Below the pieces are notes generated by a model, which did no database searches, was not told the origin of the DNA, and was given only the letters and a program-made list of their open reading frames with translations. DNA of 64,000 nt from the NCBI RefSeq assembly GCF_036320965.1, contig NC_092238.1:24634403-24698402 (forward strand). Direction: 5' to 3'. Position 1 is the first letter of the stretch. Each line of letters starts with the position of its first letter. A program made the position numbers and the translations under genes. Of this stretch, positions 32,270-45,800 are shown piece after piece. The DNA comes from Panulirus ornatus. Taxonomy: Eukaryota > Arthropoda > Malacostraca > Decapoda > Palinuridae.

Positions 32270-32990
32270 CATGTTAACAGACATTTCACATTCCCCGGTT
32301 CAGCCCCTTGAAAGCATGTCAACCCTAGAATACCACATCATTCAGATTCTCTGTTCCTTGCACGTGTCTCACCCTCCTGCGTGTTCAGGCACCAACTGCT
32401 CAAAATTTTGTCACATCATCCCTCCACCTCCAATTTGGTCTCCTGCTTCTTCTTGTTCCTTCCAACCAAAACACATGTCTTTTGTCAACCGTACCTCTCT
32501 CATTTTTTACATATATCCAAACCATTTCCACACACCCTCATCTGCTATCTCAACCACACTTTTTACTACCACACATCTCTTACCCTTTCATTGCTTATTT
32601 GATCAAACCACATCACCCCACATATTGTCCTCTTACATTTCGTTTCAAACGCATCCACCGTAGAAAGGTCTGTGGGGCCTGGATATGGATAGGGAGCTGT
32701 GGTTTCAGTACATTACACATGACAGAGACCGAGTGTGTGGACTTTTTTTGTCCATTTCCTGGCGCTACCTCACTGACGCAAGGGATGGCGATGCTGTTTC
32801 CCGTGAGGTGGTTTGGCGCTGGGAATGGATGAAGGCAAGCAAGTATGAATATGTCTGTGTATGTATATATGTGTATTGATGTGTATATGTACGTGTATGT
32901 ATATATTTGTGTATATGAGTGGATGGGTCTTTCTTCGTCTGTCTCCTGGCACTACCTCGCTGACGCAGGAAACGATAATTAAGTATAGTA
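32270..32990 (+). mobile_element. LINE copy with inverted 5' part
   Basis: The 3' UTR and tail (TCTGTGGGGCCTGGATATGG to GACGCAGGAAACGATAATTA) lie on the plus strand at 32661-32990. The consecutive C-terminal coding piece lies inverted at 32270-32660. This is the layout expected from twin priming. Confidence 0.75.
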
Positions 32991-33084
32991 GTGATAAAAT
33001 GTTAACAGAGAAATCAAGCACTCTTTAAAGAAAAGTTCAGTTTTACCCACTACAAAAGGTAAATTAAAATCTCATCATTTGGCA

Positions 33085-33097
33085 TTTATTCTTTATT
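33085..33097 (-). terminator. FAMeT polyadenylation signals (two AATAAA)
   Basis: Two AATAAA hexamers on the minus strand, at 33092-33097 and 33085-33090, lie 63-75 bases after the FAMeT stop codon. A U/G-rich stretch (CCTTTTGTAGTGGG) follows about 30-45 bases further, as expected downstream of a cleavage site. They predict a short 3' UTR of about 100 bases. Confidence 0.65.
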
Positions 33098-33159
33098 AAG
33101 CTATTGTGGAACAGCGAGTGTGTGAGAGTATGATGTGGTTTAATTCTTCCACCATGCGT

Positions 33160-33222
33160 TTAAATTTCTAGCATCCACTTGCCTGCAGCACCCCAAGCTG
33201 TTGTGTACCCAATATGCGTCAC
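33160..33222 (-). CDS. FAMeT: FAMeT coding exon 7 and stop
   Basis: Codes VTHIGYTTAWGAAGKWMLEI then TAA, the C-terminus of module 2. Acceptor TTTCAG|GTGAC. Confidence 0.95.
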   Translation of the reverse strand: MTHIGYTTAWGAAGKWMLEI

Positions 33223-36200
33223 CTGAAATACAAAAGGGTCCAAGTCTTTTATCTTTAACAAAAAATTTGTCTTAGTCTTCTAGTAAGTGCATAAAAGATG
33301 TTCTCCAATACTCTTTATAAAAACCTCAGGTCCTTAAATACATCAGCACATTCCATTGTGGTTTCACGATCATACGCTCTAAAGCGTCACCTGGTGGCCA
33401 GTTATTGAGTACTCTGATATCTGACCTTTATTAATATCTAGGATCAATAACCATTTTTTTTATTTTGCTTATATTTCAGCTGACTGTACTAAGTACATCT
33501 TTACTTTCCACATTCATTAGTTTTTTGTAATCAGCCTAAGACAGTATTATATACACTGTATACAAATACAAACATTAAAATAAAAAACTTTAACATATAA
33601 TACACAAAAACACAATGAATGATGAAACTTTAAATGCAGACAGTATATAAAAAAGCTGCATGGTAGTTCGAAAATGTCAAGAGATGGGGGCCCAAAAGTG
33701 TAAATTCCCTTCACTTCCAGTAAAAACAGGTAATTACATGTATATACATACACGTCCACACACGCAAATATACATACCTATACATCTCACACAGACACCT
33801 ATATACACACACAGACATATACATATATACACATGTACATAATTCATATTGTCTGCCTTTATTCATTCCCATCGCCACCTCGCCACACATGAAATAACAA
33901 CCCCCCTCCCTCATGTGTGCGAGGTAGCGCTAGGAAAAGAAAACAAAGGCCCCATTCGTTCACACTCAGTCTCTAGCTGTCATGTAATAATGCACCGAAA
34001 CTACAGCTCCCTTTCCACATCCAGACCCCACAGAACTTTCCATGGTTTACCTCAGACGCTTCACATGCCCTGGTTCAATCCATTGACAGCATGTCGACCC
34101 TGGTATACCACATCGTTCCAATTCACTCTATTCCTTGCACGCCTTACACCCTCCTGCAAGTTCAGGCCCCAATCACTCAAAATCTTTTTCACTCCATCTT
34201 TCCACCTCCAATTTGGTCTCCCACTTATCCTCGTTCCCTATACCTCTGACACATATATCCTTTGTCAATCTTTCCTCACTCATTCTCTCCATGTGACCAA
34301 ACCATTTCAAAATACCCTCTTCTGCTCTCTCAACCACACTCTTTTTATTACCACACATCTCTCTTACCCTATTTTTACTTACTTGGTCAAACCACCTAAC
34401 ACCACATATTGTCCTCAAACATCTCATTTCCAGCACATCCACCCTCTTGCGCATAACTCTATCCATAGCCCACGCCTCACAACCATACAACATTGTTGTA
34501 TATATATACATATACCCTAGCTTAAGCCAGGTACCCATTTCACTGACCAACCCCTAGGGGAGGATGAACAGCTGGATTACTGTTAATGACTGCCATGACT
34601 TGAAACTAGGTGCTCTTACCGAGGTGTCCGTGTCATGATTAGAAACACTAACACCACCACAGAGGTTGCTTTTCTTAAACCATTATAAACTTTCACACTT
34701 CAAGAAGTGTTTCTGTTCTTGGAAAGTGGTTATATTATCCCTGAGGAGAGCGAAAGTCAATTAAAAGGGATGGGAGTGGAAGTTGTTGGGGGGGTATTTT
34801 TTTTTCTCTCTAAATGATCCTTCACTAAGGTTGGACCATTAAGCAGGTACAGAGAAAATGGTGAAAATTCTAAGGCTGAGAGACTGACCTTCCATGGTTC
34901 TGGGTCAGTCCACTCCATAAAGGGGTCTGAGTCCTTGTAGCCAACCCTGATGTGCCCATTCTTAAAGGACAGCCAGAACTTCCTTTCCTCTTCACAGCAC
35001 ACTATATCAGGAGTGTCCACTTTGATCATGTCATCACCTGTGGAGAAAATACGATATATACTCGACTGAATAAACAGCTCAAGTGTAGAATAGATAAAAT
35101 GCCAAGATATTTAAAGAAATGAAAAATTATGGAGTTGTGGACTTGGTAAGAAAGTGGGTTATACTATATGCAGAGCTTTTGTGTGAAGATCCAAGAGCTA
35201 AACAATGTTTACATGATGTATTTTTAAGCTTTTATGCCAAATGAAAAGACAGCCAACAATATTGCCTGCTATACAAAAAAATCATAAAATTAAGAACCTA
35301 TTCCTTTCATGGTTTGGTCAAAATGTTAAGTTTAAAAAATTTCCAATAATTACAAAAGTACACCATTTTTTCTTCATTGTAACACTGCATAAAGTGTGTT
35401 AACATTAACAAGAAATTTTAAAATATGCAACCATTTTTGCATGTTACATATTCATGTATACCATCACTACATCATAAGTTATACTATTCAGTGCATACTT
35501 CACAGGAGACTTTTGCATATATAACACGTTTCTCAACCACTTACATTATGGATGACAATACATGGTGGTACCTACTTGAAACCACTAATGAATTCAACAC
35601 ACACTTGCACAGTAAGTAAAACTATTTTGACTAAGTACTTCAACAAGATATACAAGTCCATCTGTTATAACAAGGAGTGTTATGACATGGTATAAGCTCA
35701 TCACTGAAGTTCATTCTCATGAAGAAAAAGCTTACCCTTGCTGAGGCGGATGGCTGAATGTTGGTTCTCCCAGCCACCAATGAATACTTCATACATGGGC
35801 GTTGTTTCTTCTGGCCCTGTAGTCAATGCCAAGTGGGCATCATGGCCACAGGAAACACTGAAGGTGACAGAGTCACCATACACAGGCTCAAAATTGTAAG
35901 TCTGACTGTCTTCTGTATGAAAGCGTCTCTCATCTGTGGACAGTCAAGTTAAAATTTCAGTTTCACAAATACCAGAATGCGAGCCATTTTACATTCATAA
36001 TTTTAATGGTCTGGATCTGAATCTAGTGAGGCAAAATGAAGCGTGTGTAACAGCTTGTCTACCTTTTCTGCAACATTTAATTGGACCACCACTAAGCATT
36101 AACAGCTGACATTTCAGCTTTCCAATTATCTTTAATGATTCAAACTGAAATATGAGCGATATAATATTTTTCCATTCTTAACAGTATTTAGGATCGGTTT

Positions 36201-39200
36201 TGGGAGTACTATTAGCAGTTCACCATTTAATTCAGGTCAACAGGTACAAGATGTCAGCTGAATAATAGTATATGTAAAGTCAACACTGGGGTTTTCTTAT
36301 GAAAGTTTGGTAGATATTCTTTTTTTTTTAGGGGCAAAACCTGCATTTTATTTACTTCTTAGGTACCTCTTACACAGACTCACCAAACTGTGCATCATCA
36401 ATTATTTACATAACGTTTACACCAGTAATTTCGGTTCAGCATACGACAGCACTTAGACCAGCAAGCATTTCTCATACAGAAGAGATTACGAGAAAGTGTA
36501 TCCAGGACTTATAAATAGTTGAAGTCATGTTACCAGACCATCCATTCATGATAAGTGGAACAAATATCATTAGTATATTATCATACCAATCACAATTTGA
36601 TAAGTATTGTATACAAGTATTATATCAATATGAAACATTCCCAACATTTAGAACAGAATGCCTTACTATGAAACTGCCACCAGCCGACAGCACCCCAACC
36701 AGTGGAATAGCCATAGTGGGTGATTTGGAATGGCTCTGGGATGGGGCTCACCATAAAGGGTTCCCAGTCTCCTGCCTTACCCACACGAACCTCATCATTA
36801 TCAAAGGTAATCCAGAACTCTCGGTACTCCTCTTCATTCAAGATGTCTGGAGTGTCCACTTTTGCCAGATCATCAGCTGTTGGGATGGGAAGAATATTAA
36901 TGGAAAGCAAAACATGGAGAGGATGTTTGCTCGTATCAGCGATTCTCACATTCCAAAAACCCGTCATCTAACACTGGAGTGCATCAGGATATGAACACAA
37001 AATCTTGAATTGACAGTTACCTCAACTGGAGTCAGATTCTTATAATGCAATCTAGTTTTAAAAGTTTCATATCTAATCATCATTGAATCAAACATTTATG
37101 GGCTCAACTTGAGGATGTGATATGGATCAAAGTGAAATGTTTCAAAATACATATTTTAGAAAGGAGAAAAAGTCTTAATCTTTTAATATGAAATATTGCA
37201 TTGCAACTAAGCACTCTCTGTACTCACTGTTATCCTCTGGATAGCAAGAAAAATAATTAGTTCAGTAATATATGCAGTAACTACTACTAACAGTAAAAGC
37301 TGTTAAAAAACATACCCCTTAAACCCTAAAAATCTTAATATAATAAACAGTGGGTTTGCACAATTTTAGAAGCATTAGTTCACATCAATTGAAAGGAAAA
37401 TATCTAGCTTTACAAAATAAAGCCAATGACAATGTCATACTGAGGCATATTAAACATCTATAAAAAGGTTGTAAAGTAGTAGGCGATGACATAGCCATGC
37501 ATCTAGAGATACAGGATAATAAACCTAACTTAAATAGCTGCAGATTGCAATACAAATGAGTAATATTCATCCAAGTACTAGATCATATGATTATACATGC
37601 CATAGTTCATACGATTATACATGCACACGCAAAGCGCCTTCAACGCATTCCGACATTTTTTCCCCAAAGCTACTTCAATCCTTGCCTGGGTCATGCCCCT
37701 CTACCTTCTTTCCCTCCATTAGTCCCTCACCCTCTCCATCCCTTACCCATTTTCCACCTTTCTTTCCTTGCCTTCACCACGCCAACCTCCATCTCTCAAA
37801 AGTCTCTCCTCCTTCACCTTCCTAATCTTACGGCAGGTTTGGTGGGCATCTTACCTTTCTTGAACCTGATGGCAGAGGCAGCCCCCTCCCAAGCCCCGAT
37901 GAACACCTCCACCATTGGGTCAGTCTCTTCCGCGTCAGAGGTGAGGGCAATATGGGCATCATGAGCAGTCTTCACCTGCAAGAAAGACCAGGTCTCGGCT
38001 ATAGGAAAAAACCAGAGATAAAAGAATGGGAGAAAATTATATAATAGTGCCCAGAGAAGATATGATACTTGAAAATTAAATTAAAACCTTTTAAAAGGTG
38101 TGAATGAAGCACTCAAAATTTGTGAATATTTTATCGTGTTTACAAAGCCATTTGGTATAGTTCAAATTGTGGTAAATACATCAAGGATAAGACAATATAT
38201 TTTAATTCTGCTGAGAAACCGAAGATAGTGGTTGGAGACTAACCCTGAAACGAAGGCTCTTGCCACCAATGTCTCTGAAGCGGTATTCCTTATTCTCGTC
38301 AGTGCCATAGCTGGGCCAGTTGTCTTCACCTGCAAGACAAAAATATATGCTTATTTCACGTCCATTTTCTAACATTCTGCAGTTATTTGGTACCAAACTT
38401 TGGTATATTCACGACTGCGTCTAGTTATGAGTAATGTACAGACTGCCGGAGGATCAGGCCCATCCCAGGAATCTCAGACTTTACCTTAAATATTCAGCTA
38501 GTCAAAGAAAGGATGTTGCGCAAGCGGCATGACACCCTAAGTCGGGTGAAGGGCTGGGACAGGATGCTGGTAAATGGAGGGAGGAGCAAGAAAGGAAAGA
38601 CAATTGCAGGATATCAGGCGAGGAGTCCCTGTGAGTGGTGTTTTAACTGGAGACTGGAGAGATGGAAGATAAAAAAAAAAAAAAAGGCTAAATGAAGGGT
38701 TGAAAAATGAGTAGTCTTTTGGCTACAATGTAAATATATTACCGACTTTGTGCACTATACGTTTAGCATGTCTGACATTCCAAGAGAATTATGACTACGT
38801 GTACAGACACCTCTGCCAACCCAAACTGAAGGGACGTTTAAACATGTCAGGATAATCTGAAATTTCTCAAGGTTGACATTATCAAAGGATAACTAACTTA
38901 TTAAAAAAAATCGAGACATTGTTTTAATGACGGACCGACACCAACAACCCTATGGCTAAACAAAGACTTCTCGAAAAGCTAAACCTCATGATAAACAAGA
39001 GTTGTAGCGAGGAATCAATATAGATTTTGCTGCACAGACCACGAAATAGTCAAAATGGGTAGAGGAAGTAAGATAAAAAGTATGAACTTTGGAATACTTA
39101 CAGACGCTGGTGAATTAAGTATAATGAATGACAAGTTTGAAGAATAATTATTAATAGGCAGAAAAAAAAGGCGAGATATTGCCACATGAAGTGTATAATT

Positions 39201-39950
39201 AACTATTGGCAGCTTTATAACAACAGATGAGTTAACATATTATGACTGAAAAAGCAGTGAAAAACAACATATCACCCATGTTGACAGAACTTTTCAACTG
39301 TACTGGTCAAAAGTAGACTACTACTTATTATAAGTGATAATGAGCGTTAATATGTACAGAAGACAACAATGGGTAGGGGGGTTAAAGTCATATGTGCACC
39401 TGCTTAAGGGGAATGAAAAGGTTTTACTTGCGGGGCGGAGATAGCTGTAGGGAGGTGAAGGTCTTACATGGGAGGCAGGAGTAAGGCGGTAGTCATATGT
39501 TAGGGCATGCAAGGGGGAGTGGGCCGAGATGAATGCCATATGTAAGGAGTAGTGTAGGAAGAGGAGTCATCTGTGGGGGGGGGGGGTGACGAAGGTCATG
39601 CGTAGGGGTAGCTTGAGGGGGGAGTGAATTGAAGGTCACCTGGGGGCAGGAGGTGGGGGTAAAGTGGCCATACGTGGGGAGCGGGCAAGAGGGTCAGTCA
39701 TACTATAATAGGATCTATGACTAAATTTTAGTGTAGGCGGACGGATGTACACACGGCTTGCTGGGTTGAGCCTCAATATACCTTAACCTCTCCATTAAAG
39801 CCTCAAGAATGTTGTAGGGAAGAGGTAGGTCTTAGGGTTTGAGGAGGGGGTAGGGTACGTAGAGGCACCAGCACCCCGTTGGTCATCAGCACAAACATTC
39901 GCCCCCGTTAGACAACAAAACGACTCAAAGAAACACCTCCATCAACAACC

Positions 39951-40024
<74 letters not shown>

Positions 40025-41235
40025 CCCTACAATACTACAGACACCGTTTCAGCATATCCTAAGACCTTTCATGCCCTCGAAGCAACTGTCTTATGCAAAA
40101 CGCTAAGCACTAAACATTAAACTGACCTCACTGTACATAGACGCATCCACCTTACAACACTGACCTGTGTGACCCGAGTGGTGTAGGGGTCTCAAGGATG
40201 CAAGGGACTCAGGACAGGAAGTATACAAGTTACAATTTCTGGCCTGAGTGTTGTATATCTGTCGAGTATTTCAGATTATCTACATGGATAGTCCATCCTA
40301 TAGATAGGCCATTTGGTTGTCTCCCTGGTCCAGATTGATTACATACACTTCCTTTACGAAAACTCCATTTATAGATACTTCCATTGAACATATTTTTTTT
40401 CTCGGTCTTTGTAAACCATCGATTTAAATGGGTTTATGGAGGACATAGGTTTTCTTGTTACCCAAGAGTTTTGTTCAACATTGACCAATTGTATGTTGTC
40501 ATTAAACTTTCACATAGAACACTGACAGGTGTCCCCCTTCCCCATCTCTAAAGTACATCATTAGAAATTCACGATGGTCAAGACCAACCATTCCATCTTG
40601 GTTAGTGACGTCTGGGGCCTTATAAGCATTATAGGCTCTCAACGTTACCCTATCCCTAGCCTTCCCAGCAACAGTGTTTCCTACAGCTGAAAGCTTTACT
40701 TTGGCTGCAGGCAGGTCTCGTACAGTGTTCCTCGACAGTGGTCATAACTGTTCTTGCATTCTGTGGTCGTGCAGCCTCAGCAGGTTTACAGGGTTGGTGA
40801 ACACTTAGGGGTGTGGCAGAGACAACCACACCAGCCGGCGGGCAGTCACGCATAGCAACCCACCCACCAGGACGGGCCGGGGGGGTCATCAGAGTTCCTT
40901 CCGTCATACGGTATCTGGCAGACCGTGTCTCCAGTTCCCATGGTGTGTGCTCTCACTTCCTGGTACTGTACCCCGGGGGAAGCATTCACCCAGGTCAGCA
41001 GTGTCTGTACACTTCCTGGTATCCCTGGTCCTGTACCATAAGGTACCACATATTTGGGTCCAACTAGTATCAAGCAAGAATGCCAGACTAGACCAACCTA
41101 ATACCAGGTCTGGTATCAGAGTAGGACTTGCCGTGTATCATATATTTCCCACACGAATCAATGGACAGCTCCCAAGCTTGCACCATCAGTAAGTAAGCTT
41201 GCAGGAAGTGTACTTAAGAGATTCTGCTTTAATGC

Positions 41236-41315
<80 letters not shown>

Positions 41316-42765
41316 ACAGGTTATCATACTGCGGAAGCGTCTGAGGCACGTCTTCATGTGAATGTAAAGGTCATCAACGTCAGCAGTATCCCCCTCCTCC
41401 ACCACTTGGTCACGTCTTTGTTTCATTTTAGCAAGTCCTAATCCCTCCCCCACTCCACCGCCGCCGCCTAGTCCCCTCCCTAGATTTTCTCTGGGTGACG
41501 TCAACCACCATTTAAGAGTCACCCACGCCAAGTGTACGTGTAGGAGTGCTTCATGACCCCGGCGGTATCGTCCTACGCGCCCCTTGTCGACGGGAAGGAG
41601 TGGCTTAGGGAGGGGGAGAGGTGGTCTGCGGCAAGACGCATCAAGCATCTCAAGCACTCGCTGCGTCAGAAGCCCCGAAAAGGCATGTCCATTCAAAGAC
41701 ACCTGTCATCTGCTGTCCCTCCCCTGGACTGCCCCGGTCTGCACTCGCCAACCAAACACCAGAACACATCTCTTGGGACCAAAAGTAAGTTTCCAGGCAC
41801 ATCTTCACCTCTCCAGGCCACATAGGACACAAATCCCGAAAATGAAGCACTCGCCATTTCCATCGCTTGCCCTCTTGCGAGTAGGTTTCGAACGACAACA
41901 GGGTATTACGAAGGGAATTCTGGGGAAAAAAAATTCGTCAGTTTGGATGTTATAGGATTAGTAATCTTCTGGTATGGCTCTGTTGGTGGGGGTAAAACAC
42001 GGACGCAGGGTTGACACGAAAGAGAAAGTAATTGAACTTGATCACTGTTATTCTTCTCCATTCTCCTCTCCGGCCAGAGATAAGCCTAAATTAGCGGCTG
42101 GAGTGAGTATATCATCAGCCCAGGATGGAGGCATTACCCGCCCTCAACCTCCCTAGGCAAGCCACACAAGCCTGTAACCCACCGTACCATACAATATGAT
42201 ACAAGACGACGACTGACGGCTACGGTGGCCGAGGACGACCGAGCGTACCGACCAGCGCAGCCTCCAACACCAACCGAATCATCCCAAAATAGTCCGCATC
42301 AAGGAGGCGCTGGAACCAGCTTGCTAGCCCTAACGTCCTTGGCTCCCACACAGTCATATACGCCCTGCAACGACCACTACCACTCTCCCATACCGCCATG
42401 CCTTTCCTGCTTCTACCAAGTCAACACCGCCCGCCCTTCCTCCCACTGCCTTGCCTGACGTCCATTCCACTGCTCCTCACCCCTTATAACACGTATTGAC
42501 GTTTCAAAGATATGGTGACTTTTTTCAACAATAACTCATTATATTTATTTTTGAAAAGATGAAAGAAAAGCACGATCCAGAATGACGTCAGGCATATGCT
42601 ATTCCAATGACGTAAGGCGTCGCGCTGAAACATCTTAAACAAAATCATTCACACAAGAACTTGTAAAGACGATCCACTCGCGTGGCACTAAACAGGTTTC
42701 TTTACCCACAAATGTCCAGTTTTACACATTATATTTGACAAACATCAATATTGTTAAAGACAGGA

Positions 42766-42855
<90 letters not shown>

Positions 42856-45800
42856 TTATTTATTTTGCTTTGTCGCTGTCTCATATTTATTAATTTTTTA
42901 TTTATTTTGCTTTGTCGCTGACTCCCGCGTTTGCGAGGTAGCGCAAGGAAACAGACGAAAGAAATGGCCCAACCCACCCCCATACACATGTATATACACA
43001 CACGTCCACACACGCAAATATACATACCTATACATCTCAATGTACACATATATATACACACACAGACACAAACATATATACCCATGCACACAATTCACAC
43101 TCTGCCTTTATTCATTCCCATCGCCACCTCGCCACACATGGAATACCAACCCCTTCCCCCCTCATGTGTGCGAGGTAGCACTAGGAAAAGACAACAAAGG
43201 CCCCATTTGTTCACACTCAGTCTCTAGCTGTCATGCAATAATGCCCGAAACCACAGCTTTCTTTCCACATCCAGGCCCCACACAACTTTCCATGGTTTAC
43301 CCCAGACGCTTCACATGCCCTGATTCAATCCACTGACAGCACGTCAACCCCGGTATACCACATCGATCCAATTCACTCTATTCCTTGCCCGCCTTTCACC
43401 CTCCTGCATGTTCAGGCCCCGATCACACAAAATCTTTTTCACTCCATCTTTCCACCTCCAATTTGGTCTCCCACTTCTCTCGTTCCCTCCACCTCCGACA
43501 CATATATCCTCTTGGTCAATCTTTCCTCACCCATTCTCTCCATGTGCCCAAACCATTTCAAAACACCCTCTTCTGCCCTCTCAACCAAGCTCTTTTTATT
43601 TCCACACATCTCTCTTACCCTTACATTACTTACTCGATCAAACCACCTCACACCACACATTGTCCTCAAACATCTCATTTCCAGCACATCCACCCTCCTG
43701 CGCACAACTCTATCCATAGCCCACGCCTCGCAACCATACAACATTGTTGGAACCACTATTCATTCAAACATATATATATATATTAAACATCCGGTCGGAA
43801 AGATTTGCAACTGGGATTAACGACGACAGTGACAAGGAAGTTATAAGATTCAAGAAACAAATCTCCCGCAACGTCATTCATTTTATGGTACCACTCACAA
43901 CTAGTGAACTCTATAGTCGTCTTTGGACAAGATGAGCATCAGATTTTTGTTATAAATCGGTTTTCCCGTCTGTCACAGGTTTCGGTGGGTGCCTTATCTC
44001 CTCAGCGTCTGGTCCAGTTTCTCAGACAATTGAAAACCTGTGAAAAGCTAAGACAATGGAGAAACTCGTCGGGTCAAGGGGAGGTGCATGAAGAGCCGGC
44101 GTTTCTAGGCGGAGGGAAGGCAGCGATGTTGTCGTTATAGTGTAATGGCCGGGCGCGCTGCGCCGCGACGGGCTTAGGCCATGATATCATCGGGTCACGT
44201 CTCTGCCAAAAGGATTTCCTCAATCCTACAGCACATTCGCCTATTCTGGTTGGATTGCTATCACAAATTACCTATAGATAGGTTACCTACAACACTTTCA
44301 ATAAGTTAATGGTAACCACATGTAGAGTCTGCTTATTAAGAGTGTAACTTTTGCGATAAAGACATAAGTACGGAAACAATGGTATTGATAGCACTTTTAT
44401 GGGAGAGTAAACAAGTAAACAGGTCATGTAGCTCAGGGGGATCTGACACAGAGGGCGCAGGAATAGGTAAAAAGAAAGAATTAAGGCGAGGTAATGTATG
44501 CAGACGTGGCATGAATCTTGTGGCGGTGTGCCGACGCAGGTGTGGCAAGAGAGTGTCTCGTGTGAGGTGTGTCGGTACAAGAGTCTCGCTGTATCAAGAT
44601 CCCAAGGCTGTGCTTCCAGGAGGGAAGAGTTACAGAGGTCCCGTAGCTTTGCTGTTGGTGCATCAGATGGGAGGCACTCAAGGTTCCGTAGTTCAGGAAA
44701 TATTCAGCGATGCAGAGATTGTCTTGTACTGCAGAAAGATGGCGTGGCATGGTTACTATAGCTTTTCTCATGTGGTGGGTAAGAGCATGGTACCCCGTGG
44801 CCTTAGTCCGTAGAGGAGTCAATCACCTGCGGAACAGCTACTGAAGATGGAAGCGAACCTGGAGCTGCATGGCCATTACATGTTCAGGCGCCACAGTGGC
44901 GCACTTGTGGTATGAGGAAAGTTGACCACTGGCTGCAAAGATGCACCAGTATACACGACACTAAATGGGTCGATTATGCCAATAGCGTTGTGTGTGCGGA
45001 ACCGGCAAGTCCATTACAGTAGGCCTTTGGAGAATTATAAAGGAATGTCGATTGGTGGGAGTCTGACGTGGCGTGAACTCCTGCTGTGAAAAGTTCATAG
45101 CCAGTGTCATCAAAATTGACCGTACCTGGTCCATAGCCTACCTATATCACATAGGTTCAAACGTACCTGGTCCATAGCCTATCTATGTCACATAGGTTCA
45201 AATGGGGTCAGTCAACTTCGTCAGTTGTTTAACGGCAGTTGTAGTGTACCAGGTGTCTACCGTAGTCAGTTCGACTTATTTTACAACAGCCGGTTGCAGT
45301 CATAAAGACATGGGTTTGTGAAGTGGTACTGGGGGAATGTCGCCATAAACAGGTAAGCAAGGATTATCGTTTCCTACTTTCCCAAAGTCACTGCTACCCA
45401 GTAGTTTTATCAATTTTGTGTAGGACTTTAACATAAAAAATAGTTTGACAGGATTCCCTTACTTTTAACATACGATAACCACTTTAGAAATGTGTAAAAT
45501 ACACTTTATAACTAACAAAAAGACATTCACATTACTTTTTACAGAGGACCGAGATTTCTAAGACCAACACCAAACCCTGCGTAACGTCTGAACGATTCTT
45601 ACACATCACTGGGTCGAGGTCCTCTACACTAACCTATGCTCAGTCAGAAAACGGGCAAGGTCTTGTACCAAAATAGCATTGGGTAAGCAAGGCTAGGGTG
45701 TGACCAGCCGTCTGCAGACGACTCTTCAGAAAGAATAGTAGGTAACAGTCACTATGAAAGGCTTGGATGGTCTAATATTCAACGTCTGAAATGGATGATT

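Noticed and set aside
41229..41702. Long frame across the (GA)n tract
   Set aside because: The open reading comes from the LS/ER microsatellite and GC-rich flank; no conserved domain and frames open on both strands.
44379..44813. 144-codon plus-strand frame
   Set aside because: No domain, overlapping frames on both strands, inside FAMeT intron 1, no splice or promoter support.
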